A DNA stretch of 64,000 nt, from the NCBI GenBank assembly GCA_963921425.1, contig OY992837.1:19050630-19114629 (forward strand), written 5' to 3'. The notes under the pieces are model-generated. The model did not search any database, was not told where the DNA came from, and saw only the letters and a program-made list of their open reading frames with translations. Shown in pieces: positions 34,697 through 45,339 of the stretch. How positions within the stretch are numbered: the stretch's first letter is position 1; each line of letters begins with the position of its first letter. The DNA is from Dryas octopetala. Its lineage: Eukaryota > Streptophyta > Magnoliopsida > Rosales > Rosaceae. The translations under genes were made by a program, and so were the position numbers.

Positions 34697-37580
34697 TGTA
34701 ACGACCCGACCCAAATTTTTACTAGAAATTTAAATTTTTATTATGATTTTTTTTAAGAGGTTTATAAAAAGATGTTGGATTGTATTTTAAAGATTTTGAG
34801 ATTTATTTGGAAAATAAAAAGGGTTTTGATTTAAATATTTATTTTTGTTTCAATTTAAGCTTGACCCAAAGTTGACTTTTAAAATAAATGGGTTTTCGAC
34901 TTTGACTTTGGGTCCGTTAGATAGGTTTCGATCCCCCGAGTTCATAGACACGTAGCACGCTTCGATCCGAGTTACAGTTTGAAAGATATGAGCGTTTGAA
35001 GCGAGGGGTAATTTCGTAAAATGACAAATTGGGGTTTAAAAGTCAGATTTTCTAGAAATTTCTCCCTCTCTAGAACACTCTCTCTCTCTCCTTTATATCT
35101 CTCTCTCCCCGCACTCTCTCTCTCCCTGTCTTCACTCCACCCCCGCACCCTCTCCCCTGCGCGCACCAGCCCCAGCCACCCCCACTCACCTCGCCGTCGA
35201 CCGCCACTCGCCGACCTGGCCTCTGGCTCCGGCGAGCTTTCCCCCAGGCGCCGACCCCCACCGGCCTCCTCTCTCCCCGAGTTCTCTCTCTCTCCCTTTT
35301 CTCTGTGCGCGGCCAACCAGCTACCCAGTCACTTTCGGCGGCTTTTCCATCGACCCCGACCACCGGCGACCTCCCACGTCGGCCGATCAGCTCAGCCGGC
35401 CCTCCTCCAGCCAGCCCAGCCGCGCGCACAGGAAACCCAGAAAACCAGCAGCTTGGCTCCCCTTGGTCTCGTTGGATTCTGACCAATTCCCGGCGCCAAT
35501 CACCTCCATTTTAGGTGAGTTTTCTTCCTCTTTTATTGGGCTTTCACTTCCTTTCGTTTTGTAGTGTAAAAACCTTAGATTTAGAAACTTAAATTTTTGG
35601 ATTATAGGGCCTTTTCGAATTTCCTTGGATTTCTGATTTGGGGGTTGTTAATTAGTGATGGTTTTTAACAAATTTCATCTCTAGGAAACCTATTGGATGT
35701 TTGGAATTAAAGATTTGAGTAGAATTGAGAAGTTGGATTTGCAAGGGTTGGAACCCATTTCGGGTTTGCTAAGGATTGGCTGAGTTTTGTGGTGATTTTT
35801 GGGGTGGAAGAATAAGTAAAGTTCGGATTGCTTTTGGTCAGTATTTGGGTGCTCTTCGGTTACCGAAACTAACCTTAAACTAAATCGCGGTTTTGTGCGT
35901 AGGCTATATTATATTTATGTTTTTATATTCGGATTGAGTTTGGGTAGAGCCGAGTAGTTTTCGAGGAAGGAGGGAGTGTTTAATTTGGGATTTTTGGTGA
36001 GTACGTAATTGAATCGTTGAGATGAACAAGTAAGAGGCGTGATGTTAGGTTCGTTCACACACACACACCCTAATTGTGGTTGAGTCGAGATTAATGATAT
36101 ACCATATGGTTCTATTTATAGTGAGACGACCGTAGGTCGAGACGATCCGGTGGAGAGTCGAAGCTAAGAATTTTATACTGTGAGTGGACTTTGATCTTAA
36201 TAAATTATGCTTTATTATGTGATTTCAATCTCTTCGGTTATATTTAAATTGACTTTGAGTTTTAAATGTTAAGTTTTCTTAAATAATCTTTTATATTAGT
36301 TCGATTTTCCTGATCTTGGAATCTATAATTTTAAGCGATCCAGAAATATTTGACATGCATTTCTACGTGAATTCATATTGCAGATACCTTTATTTAACAG
36401 GCGTGTTGTAATTTTACTTAGCTTATGAAAGGATTACATATATCTTGGTTGTTCATCCCATTTAATATTTATGTTTGGTTTGAGACATTTGTGATTTGAG
36501 GAAATGACACGTTAAGGTTTCGATCATTGAGGGAGTTGAGAGAAAGAAAAGGGTTGTTCATATATATTTCAAAAGTAAGCAGAGATTTTAAAGAGTATCT
36601 TGAAATGTTGTGTAAATGCATGTACTGATCTGACGAGCCTGCTCGTGCGGAAGGGTCATCCGTACGAGATTGTGGCCAGGATACGAGCCTGCTCGTGCGG
36701 AAGGGTCATCCGTACGAGATTGTGGCCAGGATACGAGCCTGCTCGTGCGGAGCGACCCCTCCGTACGAGATTGTGGCCAGGATGTGAGCCTGCTCGTGCG
36801 GAGCGACCCCTCCGTACGAGATTGTGGCCAGGATTTGAGCCTGCCCGTGCACGGGATTGTGGCCAGGACAATGTTTACAGTACGGGTATAAGTATGGTGC
36901 GACTTTTAAGTATAAATGTTTTGAGAAAAATCAGCTTACAAAGATAATTTCAGTTCAGAGTTGATATTTCTCAGCTTGAAAAGTTTTATTGCCTTTTTCC
37001 ATTGTATCAAGGTTTATTTGAGATGATTTTAAAAAAAAAATGGATTTGCTAAATGGTTTTAAAGTTGGGGGATTGCAAAGAACGATTGTGAAATCTTAGA
37101 GATTCTTATTTTAAGATTTCTAAAAGAATAAATAAATTTTATGTTTCGTTTTTAATCCGTCCACTCACTGAGTTTGTCTCACAGTTTTTCTTGTTTTGTC
37201 TTAAATTGTTTCCCCCCCAGGTAGTAGCTTTGGTGGAGGTCGAGCCAAACACGTCGAGGCAGTTACATCCATCTTCCTTCTCGGACCAGTAGGCGTCATT
37301 CTATCTTTCGATGTAAAAATTTCCTTGTAAAAGAATAGCAGCTCTGATAATCACTCTAAATATTAAGTTGGATTCTCTGTGAAATTGTTGGGTCTGAGAC
37401 CCTATTTGGTTGTGGTAGAGGTGGTTGTTGTTTAGAAGTGTTTTTAACAGGTTTTGAAAAGTCTGGGTTAGTCCATTTTCAGGGGAGGTTCTGCCGAATT
37501 TTCGGTAGGATTTTCCTTGATTTTGGATTCCCGCAGGATCCCTCCGGGTTTCAGGGTGGAATCTGGGGGCGGTTCTGTCA
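34697..37580 (+). mobile_element. Solo LTR inside the hAT transposase
   Basis: 2884 bp, starts TGTAACGACCCGACCC and ends GGGCGGTTCTGTCA, with the duplication TTTTG at 34692-34696 and 37581-37585. Removing it restores the hAT frame across the conserved HEYPF...VEHE block. No internal part is present. It is the same family as the piece at 1-194 and the remnant at 46687-47927. The Pro/Ser-rich frame at 35021-35482 is CT-rich leader, not a gene. A GTTTCCCCCCCAGG segment near 37211 looks like the intron-acceptor-like motif also present at 47659. Confidence 0.94.
36637..36875. repeat. 50-51 bp tandem array of hairpins in the LTR
   Basis: Units start at 36637, 36687, 36737, 36788 and 36839, the last degenerate and shortened. 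Each full unit has the form GAGCCTGCTCGTGCGG, a variable 9-10 base middle, CCGTACGAGATTGTGGCCAG. The arms CTCGTGCGG and CCGTACGAG pair over 9 positions with one G-T. Two middle variants occur, AAGGGTCAT in units 1-2 and AGCGACCCCT in units 3-4. Confidence 0.92.
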
Positions 37581-37585
37581 TTTTG

Positions 37586-39109
37586 TTTGGTTGAACATGA
37601 ATTATTTAATGTGTTGCTGAAATCACTCAATCCCCGGTTTGAAAAGATTTCTCGTGTCACAATGAAAAATGATTGATGAAGATTTTTGCTGCAGAGAAGA
37701 AGAAAATTAAACAGTTGCTTGCAGTTGACAGGGTGAGTTTAACTTCAGATTTGTGGACATCTAACCAAACAATTGGTTACATGTGTCTTACTGGACACTT
37801 TTTGGATTCTGACTGGAATTTACAAAAGAGGGTACTCAATTTTTGTGGTTTGGCACCTCCTCATACTGGAGTTGCTATTGCTGATTCTATTTTTAATTGC
37901 CTTCTTGATTGGGGTATTGAAAATAAAGTGTCTACGATAACTTTTGACAATGCTTCTGCAAATGATTCTGCAATTACGAATTTGACAGATAATTTTGCAT
38001 TGAAGGAAAAATTATTTTTCAAGGCAAAGATATTTCATGTGAGGTGTGCTGCACATATTTTAAATCTTATGGTTCAGGATGGTTTGAATGAAATTCAAAG
38101 CATTATCTCAAATATTCGGCATAGTGTAAAATATTTTAAAATGTCACTATCACGACTTCATAAGTTTGTGGAGATAGTGAAACAGTTGCAGCTGCCAACA
38201 TCAAGACGTTTGATTCTGGATGTTCCTACACGTTGGAGTTCAACATATGCAATGCTAGAAGCTGCTTTGGTGTTTAAAGATGTTTTTCCAAGATACGAAG
38301 AAAGAGATCCATACTACAAGTGGCTCCCATCTGTAGAAGATTGGATAAAAGCTGAGAAGGTATGTAAGTTTCTTGAAATTTTCAATGAAGCTACTATTAT
38401 ATTTTCTGGCTGTGATTATCCAACTGCAAATTTACTTCTTCCTGAAATCTGGAAAATAAAACAACTTTTGAAAGAGGCAGCATTGGATGAATGTGATTAC
38501 ATGCGTGAGATGTCTAAGAAAATGAGTGTGAAGTTTGATAAGTATTGGGGATCTTGCAATCTGTTAATGGCTATGGCAGTGGTTTTAGATCCTCGATACA
38601 AGATGAAGTTTATTGAATTTTGCTTTCCCAAAATTTATGTGAGTTTATGATGCTGAGAAATATATCAAACTTGTGCGTGACTCTCTTTATGAGCTTTTTG
38701 AAGAATATGTTGTTGTTCATGGTTCTAAAGAAGTTTGCAATTCTTCAAGTGTTATTGGTGCTCGTGGGAGAAAAAGCATCACAAAAAGTAGAGTTGAGTT
38801 TGATCTTTGGGCTCAACAAATGGATACAATTGATCCTATTAAATATGATTTGGATGTTTATCTTGAAGAAGGTCGGTATGTATGCCCAAGTGAAATGGAT
38901 TTGAAATTTAATGTTTTGGATTGGTGGAAGGCAAGTACCCTTAAGTTTCGAATTCTTTCAAAGTTGGCACATGACATATTATCTATTCCCATCAACACAG
39001 TTGCATCTGAAGCTACATTTAGTGCTGGAGGGAGAGTTATTGATCAGTATAGGAGTTCTTTGAAACCAACTACAATAGAAGCTTTGGTTTGCACTGCAGA
39101 TTGGTGCAA
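37586..39109 (+). pseudogene. hAT transposase, catalytic core and dimerisation domain
   Basis: Main part of the hAT transposase. In order: VEHELFNVLLKSLNPRF, LTSDLWTS with the first catalytic Asp, TFDNASANDSA, FHVRCAAHILNLMVQDGL, LDVPTRWSSTYAML, VVLDPRYKMKF, then ILSIPINTVASEATFSAGG and RSSLKPTTIEALVCTADW, the C-terminal dimerisation region. There is a one-base shift near 37670 and another near 38645 (GTGAGTT insertion-like segment); otherwise the frame is open. Element D interrupts it after ALVCTADW; the end is at 42509-42678. Matches RICESLEEPER/DAYSLEEPER-type transposases. Confidence 0.92.
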
Positions 39110-39114
39110 CGCCC

Positions 39115-40311
39115 CGATCCTCGGGCCCAAAAATACACTGAAACTTTGTCCTTTAAACCTCTTTCCAAAGAATGAGCCATGCACTTAACATAATAAATAA
39201 ATACATTTAATAAATCAGAGTGTGAGCCCAAAAACATGTATTTAAAAATCATGTATAAAATCAGTTAAATCAAATTAAAATAAGTCCCACTGCCTCGTCT
39301 TCTCCTCATTGCCTCCTCAACCTGCTTAACCTGCAAAACACCAATAACCACAAGTCTAACCACGCGAAAAGACCGAAATGCCCTTCTTGGCTCCTTTGCT
39401 CGGATCTCAAATCCGGCAGTATAACGGCATCGGGAATGAGATTTCCCAAGCCCGTGTACCACAAGCTTCGGGTGACTGGCCAGAGGACAAAAATCAACAA
39501 TTCCAGCCATCGGTGTGGCCAAACGCGACGGGACCCGCGGTGGTCAACCTGGGTCGACGGCCAATTCTCACCGGAAACGACAGCGGAAGCCGGCGGCTGA
39601 CTTGGACTTCCCGAGCTCATTGCTCCGTCGTGGAGCATCATCGGAGCAGGAGGACACCACGGTTGAACTCGCCGTGGTGAGACGAACAAGACTCAGTGGG
39701 TCCGGCCACCCAAGTCTCGCTGGAACAGTCAGATCGACGACGAGGCTTCAATCGGGTCTAGGCTGGGTTTCGGGTTTTCGAGGCTTTTCTGGGTTAAACG
39801 GAGGCCAGGGGTAGAGAGAGGAGAGGGCGGCGATGGCGGGGAGCCAAAGCCCGACACCAGCCGCCGCCGGACACGCTGCCACGCGCCGGTGGCAGGGACG
39901 CAAGGGTGAGGGGCGAGAGAGAGACAGACGCGCGGGGGAGAGAGAGAGAGAGAGAGACAGAAATGAGGAGAGAGAGAGAGAGGAAATCTGACTTTTGGGT
40001 ATTTAAAACCCACTTTCGTAAAATTTACAAGTTTGCCACTCACTTCACATGTCCGTATCTTTCAAACCGTAACTCCGATTGACGCGTACCACGTGTTTAT
40101 GAACTCGTGAACTCGAAACCTATCCAACATGCCCAAAGTCAAAGACGAAAGTCCATTAGTTTTAAAAGTCAACTTTTGGGTCAAGCCAAATTTAAAACAA
40201 AAATTAAAAATTAAAACAAAACCTTTTAAATTTCCAAATAAATTCTAAAAATCCTTAAAATAAATTCGCAAAATATTTAAAATAACTCCTTGAAAAATAC
40301 GGGGTCTTACA
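39115..40311 (-). repeat. Element D 3' LTR
   Basis: 1197 bp, nearly identical to 41292-42503. On the minus strand it starts TGTAAGACCCCGT and ends CGGGGCGTTGCA (TTACA in the other copy; the T-to-C change is in the last bases). GA-rich leader near 39920-39985. Long frames inside are artefacts. Confidence 0.9.
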
Positions 40312-40347
40312 ATCTACCCCCCTTAAAAAAATTTCGTCCTCGAAATT
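40312..40347 (-). other. Element D polypurine tract and hairpin
   Basis: On the minus strand AAGGGGGGTAGAT directly precedes the 3' LTR. Just upstream, 40330-40347 form AATTTCG-AGGA-CGAAATT, a perfect 7-bp stem with the same loop as in elements B and C. Confidence 0.8.
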
Positions 40348-40435
40348 CCCAAGGAAAGTAAAAGCATAACAACCTCACACAAACATAAGCAATCACAAGC
40401 AACAACCAATCACAGTTCAAAGAAACTCTTTTAAG

Positions 40436-40738
40436 CTAAAAGAACCTGAGAATAACGCAAGCAAGACGAAAAGTAAAATACGATTGACGAATCGAAACCT
40501 TCACTTGAGAACTGTAGGTAACGAGCTTGTCGTGTTCCATCCGCATCCGTTTTCCAAGATCTTCGAGTGCATCCAACTTGATCTTCGATTCTTTCGAGTA
40601 GCTTGCCTCAATTCTTGATGACTCTGAATTCTCCATCTTCAGAACTTTCATCTTCATGTGCGAGTCGCTCAACCACTTCTGAAGCGTTGCCACTTGAGAT
40701 CGCAAAACAGTAACCGCTGAGTTCCGGCAAACAACCAA
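40436..40738 (-). CDS. Short coiled-coil-like frame in element D, doubtful
   Basis: A 100-codon frame in the otherwise non-coding core of element D. The first 70 residues are Lys/Glu/Leu/Met-rich with roughly heptad spacing (for example VATLQKWLSDSHMKMKVLKM and LDALEDLGKRM), so a coiled coil is possible. It resembles no gag or pol domain I know. It could be a captured fragment of a host exon or a chance frame. No splice sites or start context speak strongly for it. Confidence 0.25.
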   Translation of the reverse strand: MVVCRNSAVTVLRSQVATLQKWLSDSHMKMKVLKMENSESSRIEASYSKESKIKLDALEDLGKRMRMEHDKLVTYSSQVKVSIRQSYFTFRLACVILRFF

Positions 40739-41269
40739 CAGCCTAGGTCCTACCTGGCTACTACCTCAAAAACCCTACTTACTCGGTGAACTAACCCTTC
40801 AACCAACCAGAAATATACTACTCCACTGTTTCCCTTGAACCTTTGTTCTCTAACTAATAATCTTACTCCAACTTCAAACTCTTCTAAATTCAAACCTCTT
40901 ACTAAATCTCCAACTTCAACTTTTCCTGAACTTGTTGAGGAGAAGAGAGGCGATGGCAGTGCAGGGGACATTTCTCAAAACTTTCTCAAACATTTTCATG
41001 GCTCAAATAAAATACTTTTCTGAAATCACTTGAAAATCATTTTCTTTCTCAAACTGGCTTTCACAAACATTTTCTGAACTGATTTTCTCAAACTGGTTTC
41101 TCAAACACTTTCTCAACTGATTTCCTCAAACTTTTTGTAACATCACCATTCCTCACCCGGGCAGTGTGGGATCACTCACTTCTCCTCACCTGGTAGCTCG
41201 CCACTGCCTCGCGCAGCCGCCCACTCAGGGTCTTGGTCCCTGGGTCTTGCAATCCACACACTTCCGGCC

Positions 41270-41289
41270 GGGTCTAGCTCTGATACCAA
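41270..41289 (-). other. Element D primer-binding site (initiator-Met tRNA)
   Basis: On the minus strand, a few bases after the 5' LTR end, TTTGGTATCAGAGCTAGACC. TGGTATCAGAGC is complementary to the 3' end of initiator tRNA-Met. Confidence 0.85.
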
Positions 41290-41291
41290 AC

Positions 41292-42503
41292 TGTAACGCC
41301 CCGATCCTCGGGCCCAAAAATACACTGAAACTTTGTCATTTAAACTTCTTTTCAAAGAATGAGCCATGCACTTAACATAATAAATAAATACATTTAATAA
41401 ATCAGAGTGTGAGCCCAAAAACATGTATGTAAAAATCCTGTATAAAATCAGTTAAATCAAATTAAAATAGGTCCCACTGCCTCGTCTTCTCCTCACTGCC
41501 TCCTCAGCCTGCTTAACCTGCAAAACACCAATAACCACAAGTCTAACCACGCGAAAAGACCGAAATGCTCTTCTTGGCTCCTTTGCTCGGATCTCAAATC
41601 CGGCAGCATAACGGCATTGGGAATGAGATTTCCCAAGCCCGTGTACCAAAAGCTTCGAGTGATTGGCCAGAGGCCAAAAATCAACAATTCCAGCCATCGG
41701 TGTGGCCAAACGCGACGGGACCCGCGGTGGTCCGTGGTGGTCAACCTGGGTTGACGGCCAATTCTCGCCGGAAACGACGGCGGAAGCCGGCGGCTGACTT
41801 GGACTTCCCGAGCTCATTGCTCCGTCGTGGAGCATCATCGGAGCAGGAGGACACCACGGCTGAACTCGCCGTGGTGAGACGAACAAGACCCAGTGGGTCC
41901 GGCCACCCAAATCTCGCCGGAACAGTCAGATCAACGGCGAGGCTCCAATCGGGTCTAGGCTGGGTTTCGGGTTTTCGAGGCTTTTCTGGGTTGAACGGAG
42001 GCCAGGGGTAGAGAGAGGAGAGGGCGGCGATGGCGGGGAGCCAAAGCCCGACACCAGCCGCCGCCGGACGCGCCGCCACGCGCCGGTGTCAATGACGGCA
42101 AAGGTGAGGGGTGAGAGACAGACAGACGCGCGGGGGAGAGAGAGAGAGAGAGACAGAAATGAGGAAAGAGAGAGGAAATCTGACTTTTGGGTATTTAAAA
42201 CCCACTTTCGTAAAATTTACAAGTTTGCCACTCACTTTACATGTCCGTATCTTTCAAACCGTAACTCCGATTGACGCGTGCCGCGTGTCTATGAACTCGT
42301 GGACTCGAAACCAATCCAACGTGCCCAAAGTCAAAGACGAAAGTCCATTAGTTTTAAAAGTCAACTTTTGGGTCAAGCCCAATTTAAAACAAAAATTAAA
42401 AATTAAAACAAAACCTTTTAAATTTCCAAATAAATTCCCAAAATCCTTAAAATAAATTCGCGAAATATTTAAAATAACTCCTTGAAAAATACGGGGTCTT
42501 ACA
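41292..42503 (-). repeat. Element D 5' LTR
   Basis: 1212 bp. It pairs with 39115-40311 and differs by few substitutions and short indels (one is an extra roughly 9-base repeat near 41730). It lies next to the primer site, so it is the 5' copy. Confidence 0.9.
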
Positions 42504-42508
42504 ATTGG

Positions 42509-42678
42509 CTACGCTGTGATTTTGGAATTTCCAAGCCACTAGAGGTAAAACAATTATTTTCATTATATTTTTAGTTTCTTTTTGCATATAAATTTTATTT
42601 TCTAAATTTATTTTTTCCTTGTAGTTTGATGAAGAATCTATGCAAGAAGTTTGCTTGAATGAAGGATCTTTTGAATGA
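42509..42678 (+). pseudogene. hAT transposase, C-terminal end with an intron
   Basis: The frame resumes directly after element D and continues to 42544. A typical small intron follows (GTAAAA at 42545 to TTGTAG at 42624), then a last exon 42625-42678 ending in TGA. The end is acidic (FDEESMQEVCLNEGSFE). Together with 22698-23097 and 37586-39109 this makes up the transposase. Confidence 0.82.
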
Positions 42679-43190
42679 TAAGCTCAAAAAGTTGTTGGGA
42701 ATGAAGTATCAATGTTTTTTTATTTCAGCAATTGACAGTTGCTTTTTTAAGATTATTTGCTACAAACTTGTTTGTGTTTGGAAGTGTTCTATTTTGTATC
42801 TTTTGTTTGTCCCTCCTTTTCCATAGCTTCTATGACTATATGAGGGTTTACTATTTTTATTTCCTAGTTTGTTTTTATATTGTTTGGTTATGAGACTTCT
42901 ACTACCTTATGTCTCTTTGTCTCTATTTTAATGAGAATTTTTGCAAGTATTATGTTATGAATGTTTAAATGGAAATCAGATTTTTTTAATAATTTTTTTA
43001 AAATTGTAGCCAATAAAATACCTTAGATAAAATTATATAAAAAAGCTCGATATAGCTCGAGTTCGATTGTTTTATAGCTCGTTCGAGCTCGGCTCGTATA
43101 AGAACCAAGCCAAGCCTAGCTCAAGCTCGAAAAATTTATAACAAGCCAAGCTTGAGCACAATGGTATTCGGCTTGGCTCGACTCGTTTAC
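42679..43190 (+). other. hAT 3' untranslated and subterminal region
   Basis: AT-rich 3' region, then from about 43045 a cluster of GCTCGA/TCGAGC and AAGCCAAGC motifs in both orientations, matching those near the left end at 21800-21975. These are presumed transposase-binding repeats. Confidence 0.75.
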
Positions 43191-43205
43191 ACCCCTACTA
43201 ACACA

Positions 43206-43963
43206 ACTTCAATTATGCCATCGGGGTATGTAATTGACCTGTCCGCCATCTGCAAAGAAACAGTTGTGGGTTTAATTTCACCTATTCCAATATTTTTAGC
43301 AACAGATAAAGGTAATAAATTAATACTAGAACCAAGATCACATAAAGCTCTCTCATATAAATTGGTCCCAATAGTACAAGGAATTTTAAAACTCCCTCTA
43401 TCATTTTGCTTTGCTGGAAGCTTCCTTTGTAGGATTGCACTGCACTCTTCAGTCAGTTGGATTTTCTCATGTTCGCCAAATTTCCTTTTCTTTGATAGAA
43501 TGTCCATGAATTTCGCATAACTCGGCATTTGTTCCAAAGCTTCAGCGAAGGGAATGTTTATTTGCAACTTTTTGAACATCTCCAAGAATTTAGAAAATTG
43601 CCCATCGATTTTATTTTTCTTCAGCCTTTGCAGAAAAGGGATCGGTGGGATCAATGTTTTCAATGGAGGAGAAGAAGTTGGCGTAGCACCAAAATTTTCT
43701 GCTTCTGTTGGTAAAGAATTCTCAATGGTGGCCTGTGCGGTGATGAGTGGCAGTTCAGCCGCATCCCCCACTTTTGTTGCCGGCTGATTGGCTTCTTTCT
43801 CCGTTTCTAATTGTTCTTTTTCCAAGTCGACTGCTGTATTCACTTGTTTCCCTTTTCGAAGAGTGATTGCCTTTGCATGCTCTTGATTTTTCGGATTGAC
43901 TTCAGTATTACTTGGCATTATTCCTCTCTCCCTTCCACTAAGTGCAGTAGCTAATTGCCCCAC
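43206..43963 (-). pseudogene. Athila-A gag C-terminal part and protease N-terminal part
   Basis: A continuous frame from an internal ATG at 43963 through the AKAITLRKGKQV segment, common at the end of Athila gag, to the LCDLGSSINLLPLSV block, which holds the protease active-site Asp. It continues at 21780 beyond the hAT. Codons left of 43206 in the same frame belong to the hAT end. A stop near 43993 separates it from the rest of gag. Confidence 0.88.
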
Positions 43964-43993
43964 TTGAACTTCTAAATTCCAAATAGATGCAGC

Positions 43994-45221
43994 CTAATTC
44001 TGAAGAGATGTCTTTGTTTCCGTCATAAACTGAGATGTGTTCATAGTTAACTGGGTAAGAGCATCCTCCAGAGTAACCTTCCTTTCTTGAGATGCAAATC
44101 CAGGTGGTGGTCTCTGCACGTTTTGATTATTGCTCCAGGAAAAATTCGGGTGATTTCTCCATGCAGGATTATACGTGTTGAAGAAGGGGCTATTCCGCTG
44201 CCTATTGAAATCGGCAACCTGGTTCACCTGTTCAATAGAGGTGAAGGGATTCTCAGTGTTGCACTCAGAGATTGGATGCGGACCTGCACAAAAATCACAC
44301 ACAATATTAGTATTAGAATTCACGGCATTAACATTTAGAGAATCAACTTTTTTAGTCAAGTTAGAAATTTGCGCTGTTAACACTGCCACAGCATCTACTT
44401 CCAAAACCCCAGCTGGTCTCAGATGCATTCTTGCACTCGGCCACTGGTAACTATTAGATGTCATTGGCTCCAATAAATCAAATGCCTCAGTAATCGTTTT
44501 TCCCATGAGTGCTCCTCTTGCTACTACGTCAACTAGTGTTCGACTAGTGCTACCCAACCCATTATAGAACGTCTGAACTTGGATCCAAGTTGGTAGCTCA
44601 TGGTGTGGACACATTTGTAATAAATCTTTGAACCGTTCCCAAGCTTCGTAGAGAGGCTCCTTGTTATATTGAGCATACGGAATATCCTGCCAAAATTTAG
44701 CAATTTTTGCTGGTGGAATTAAAAAATTTAGCCAAAAATTTCTTGGATAAATCGTCCTAAGTACGGATTGAATCCTATGGCTGCGATAATAACCACTGCT
44801 TGGCTTTATCCTTCAGAGAAGAGGGAAAAAGCCTCAAACGGATTGCATCATCAGACACCCCATTAAACTTGAATGTGTCGCAGATTTCCAGGAAAGTGGC
44901 CAGATGAGTGTTTGGGTCTTCACTCGGCAACCCACAAAATACGGATGAATTTTGCAACATGGTGATAATGGTCGGCTTAATCTCAAAGTTGTTAGCCGCA
45001 ATGGCTGGGCGGCGTATGGATGAAGGTGTCGCCATGGGAGTCGCATATTCCCTCAAGATGCGTTCTTGTTCTTCCTCAGCCATAGTGGTGGGCTGGGGCA
45101 AAACAAGGAGTGATGTCTTCTTCTTGGTTTCCCGGTTTAACTTGTGGAATGTCCGCTCGATCTCTTGGTCGAGTGGTATGAGCTCCAAACTACGTGAACG
45201 TCTCTCAAAGCTCATGCACAA
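43994..45221 (-). pseudogene. Athila-A gag, frameshifted
   Basis: Capsid protein of Athila-A. The first stretch, 45221-44775, contains MAEEEQERIL and the gag core RLRLFPSSLKDKAKQWLLSQ. A frameshift follows near 44770, and a second stretch (44700-43994) carries QTFYNGLGSTSRTLVD and a zinc-knuckle-like CDFCAGPHPISEC. A stop ends it near 43993. The start is uncertain: ATG 45221 opens the frame, but a methionine about 46 codons on (MAEEE) looks more like the usual beginning. Confidence 0.87.
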
Positions 45222-45315
45222 TCACAAGAACCTGGAAAAAACAAAGACGAAAGAAAGAAAAATTCAAATTAAATTCAGAATTAAAATATATTTATAGTAA
45301 TAGAAAATAACGCAG

Positions 45316-45333
45316 TCTCCGGCAACGGCGCCA
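45316..45333 (-). other. Athila-A primer-binding site (tRNA-Asp type)
   Basis: On the minus strand TGGCGCCGTTGCCGGAGA a few bases after the 5' LTR end (TTTCACAACA). Same site as in element B except one base near the end. Confidence 0.85.
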
Positions 45334-45339
45334 AAAACT

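Larger units (their letters stand above)
39115..42503 (-). mobile_element. Element D: small non-autonomous LTR retrotransposon
   Basis: 3389 bp on the minus strand with the duplication ATTGG (39110-39114, 42504-42508). The LTRs are 1197 and 1212 bp and nearly identical. The internal region is only 980 bp and contains an initiator-Met primer site, a polypurine tract with the AGGA-loop hairpin, and no gag or pol. The LTR start TGTAAGACCCCGT and the hairpin resemble those of element C and its relatives, which probably supplied the proteins. Fits the class of short non-autonomous LTR elements. Confidence 0.92.
21789..43197 (+). mobile_element. hAT transposon (RICESLEEPER type), interrupted by three insertions
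   Basis: A DNA transposon with 8-bp duplications CTAACACA at 21781-21788 and 43198-43205, the size expected for hAT. The terminal inverted repeats are TAGGGCTGTAAAT and TAGGGGTGTAAAC (11 of 13 identical). Both ends carry clustered GAGCTCG/CTCGAG and AAGCC(A/T)AGCTTGAG subterminal motifs. It contains a CACTA element (23098-34668), a solo LTR (34697-37580) and LTR element D (39115-42503). Without these and their duplications it is about 3552 bp, a normal length for an autonomous hAT. The transposase is on the plus strand. Confidence 0.95.

Noticed and set aside
35021..35486. Long Pro/Ser/Arg-rich frames on both strands
   Set aside because: They lie in the CT-rich leader of a solo LTR. Both strands are open because of base composition, and no domain is visible.
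36637..36875. Regular repeats with palindromes resembling a CRISPR array
   Set aside because: The units are contiguous tandem copies with nearly constant middles, inside a plant LTR with clear target duplications. There are no unique spacers and no cas genes.
36600..36947. 115-codon frame with repeated residues
   Set aside because: It simply translates the 50-bp tandem array, and other frames over the array are open too.
39378..42011. Several frames of 80-150 codons, repeated at 39.4-39.8 kb and 41.5-42.0 kb
   Set aside because: They are the two copies of the element D LTR, with GC-rich U3 sequence open in several frames.
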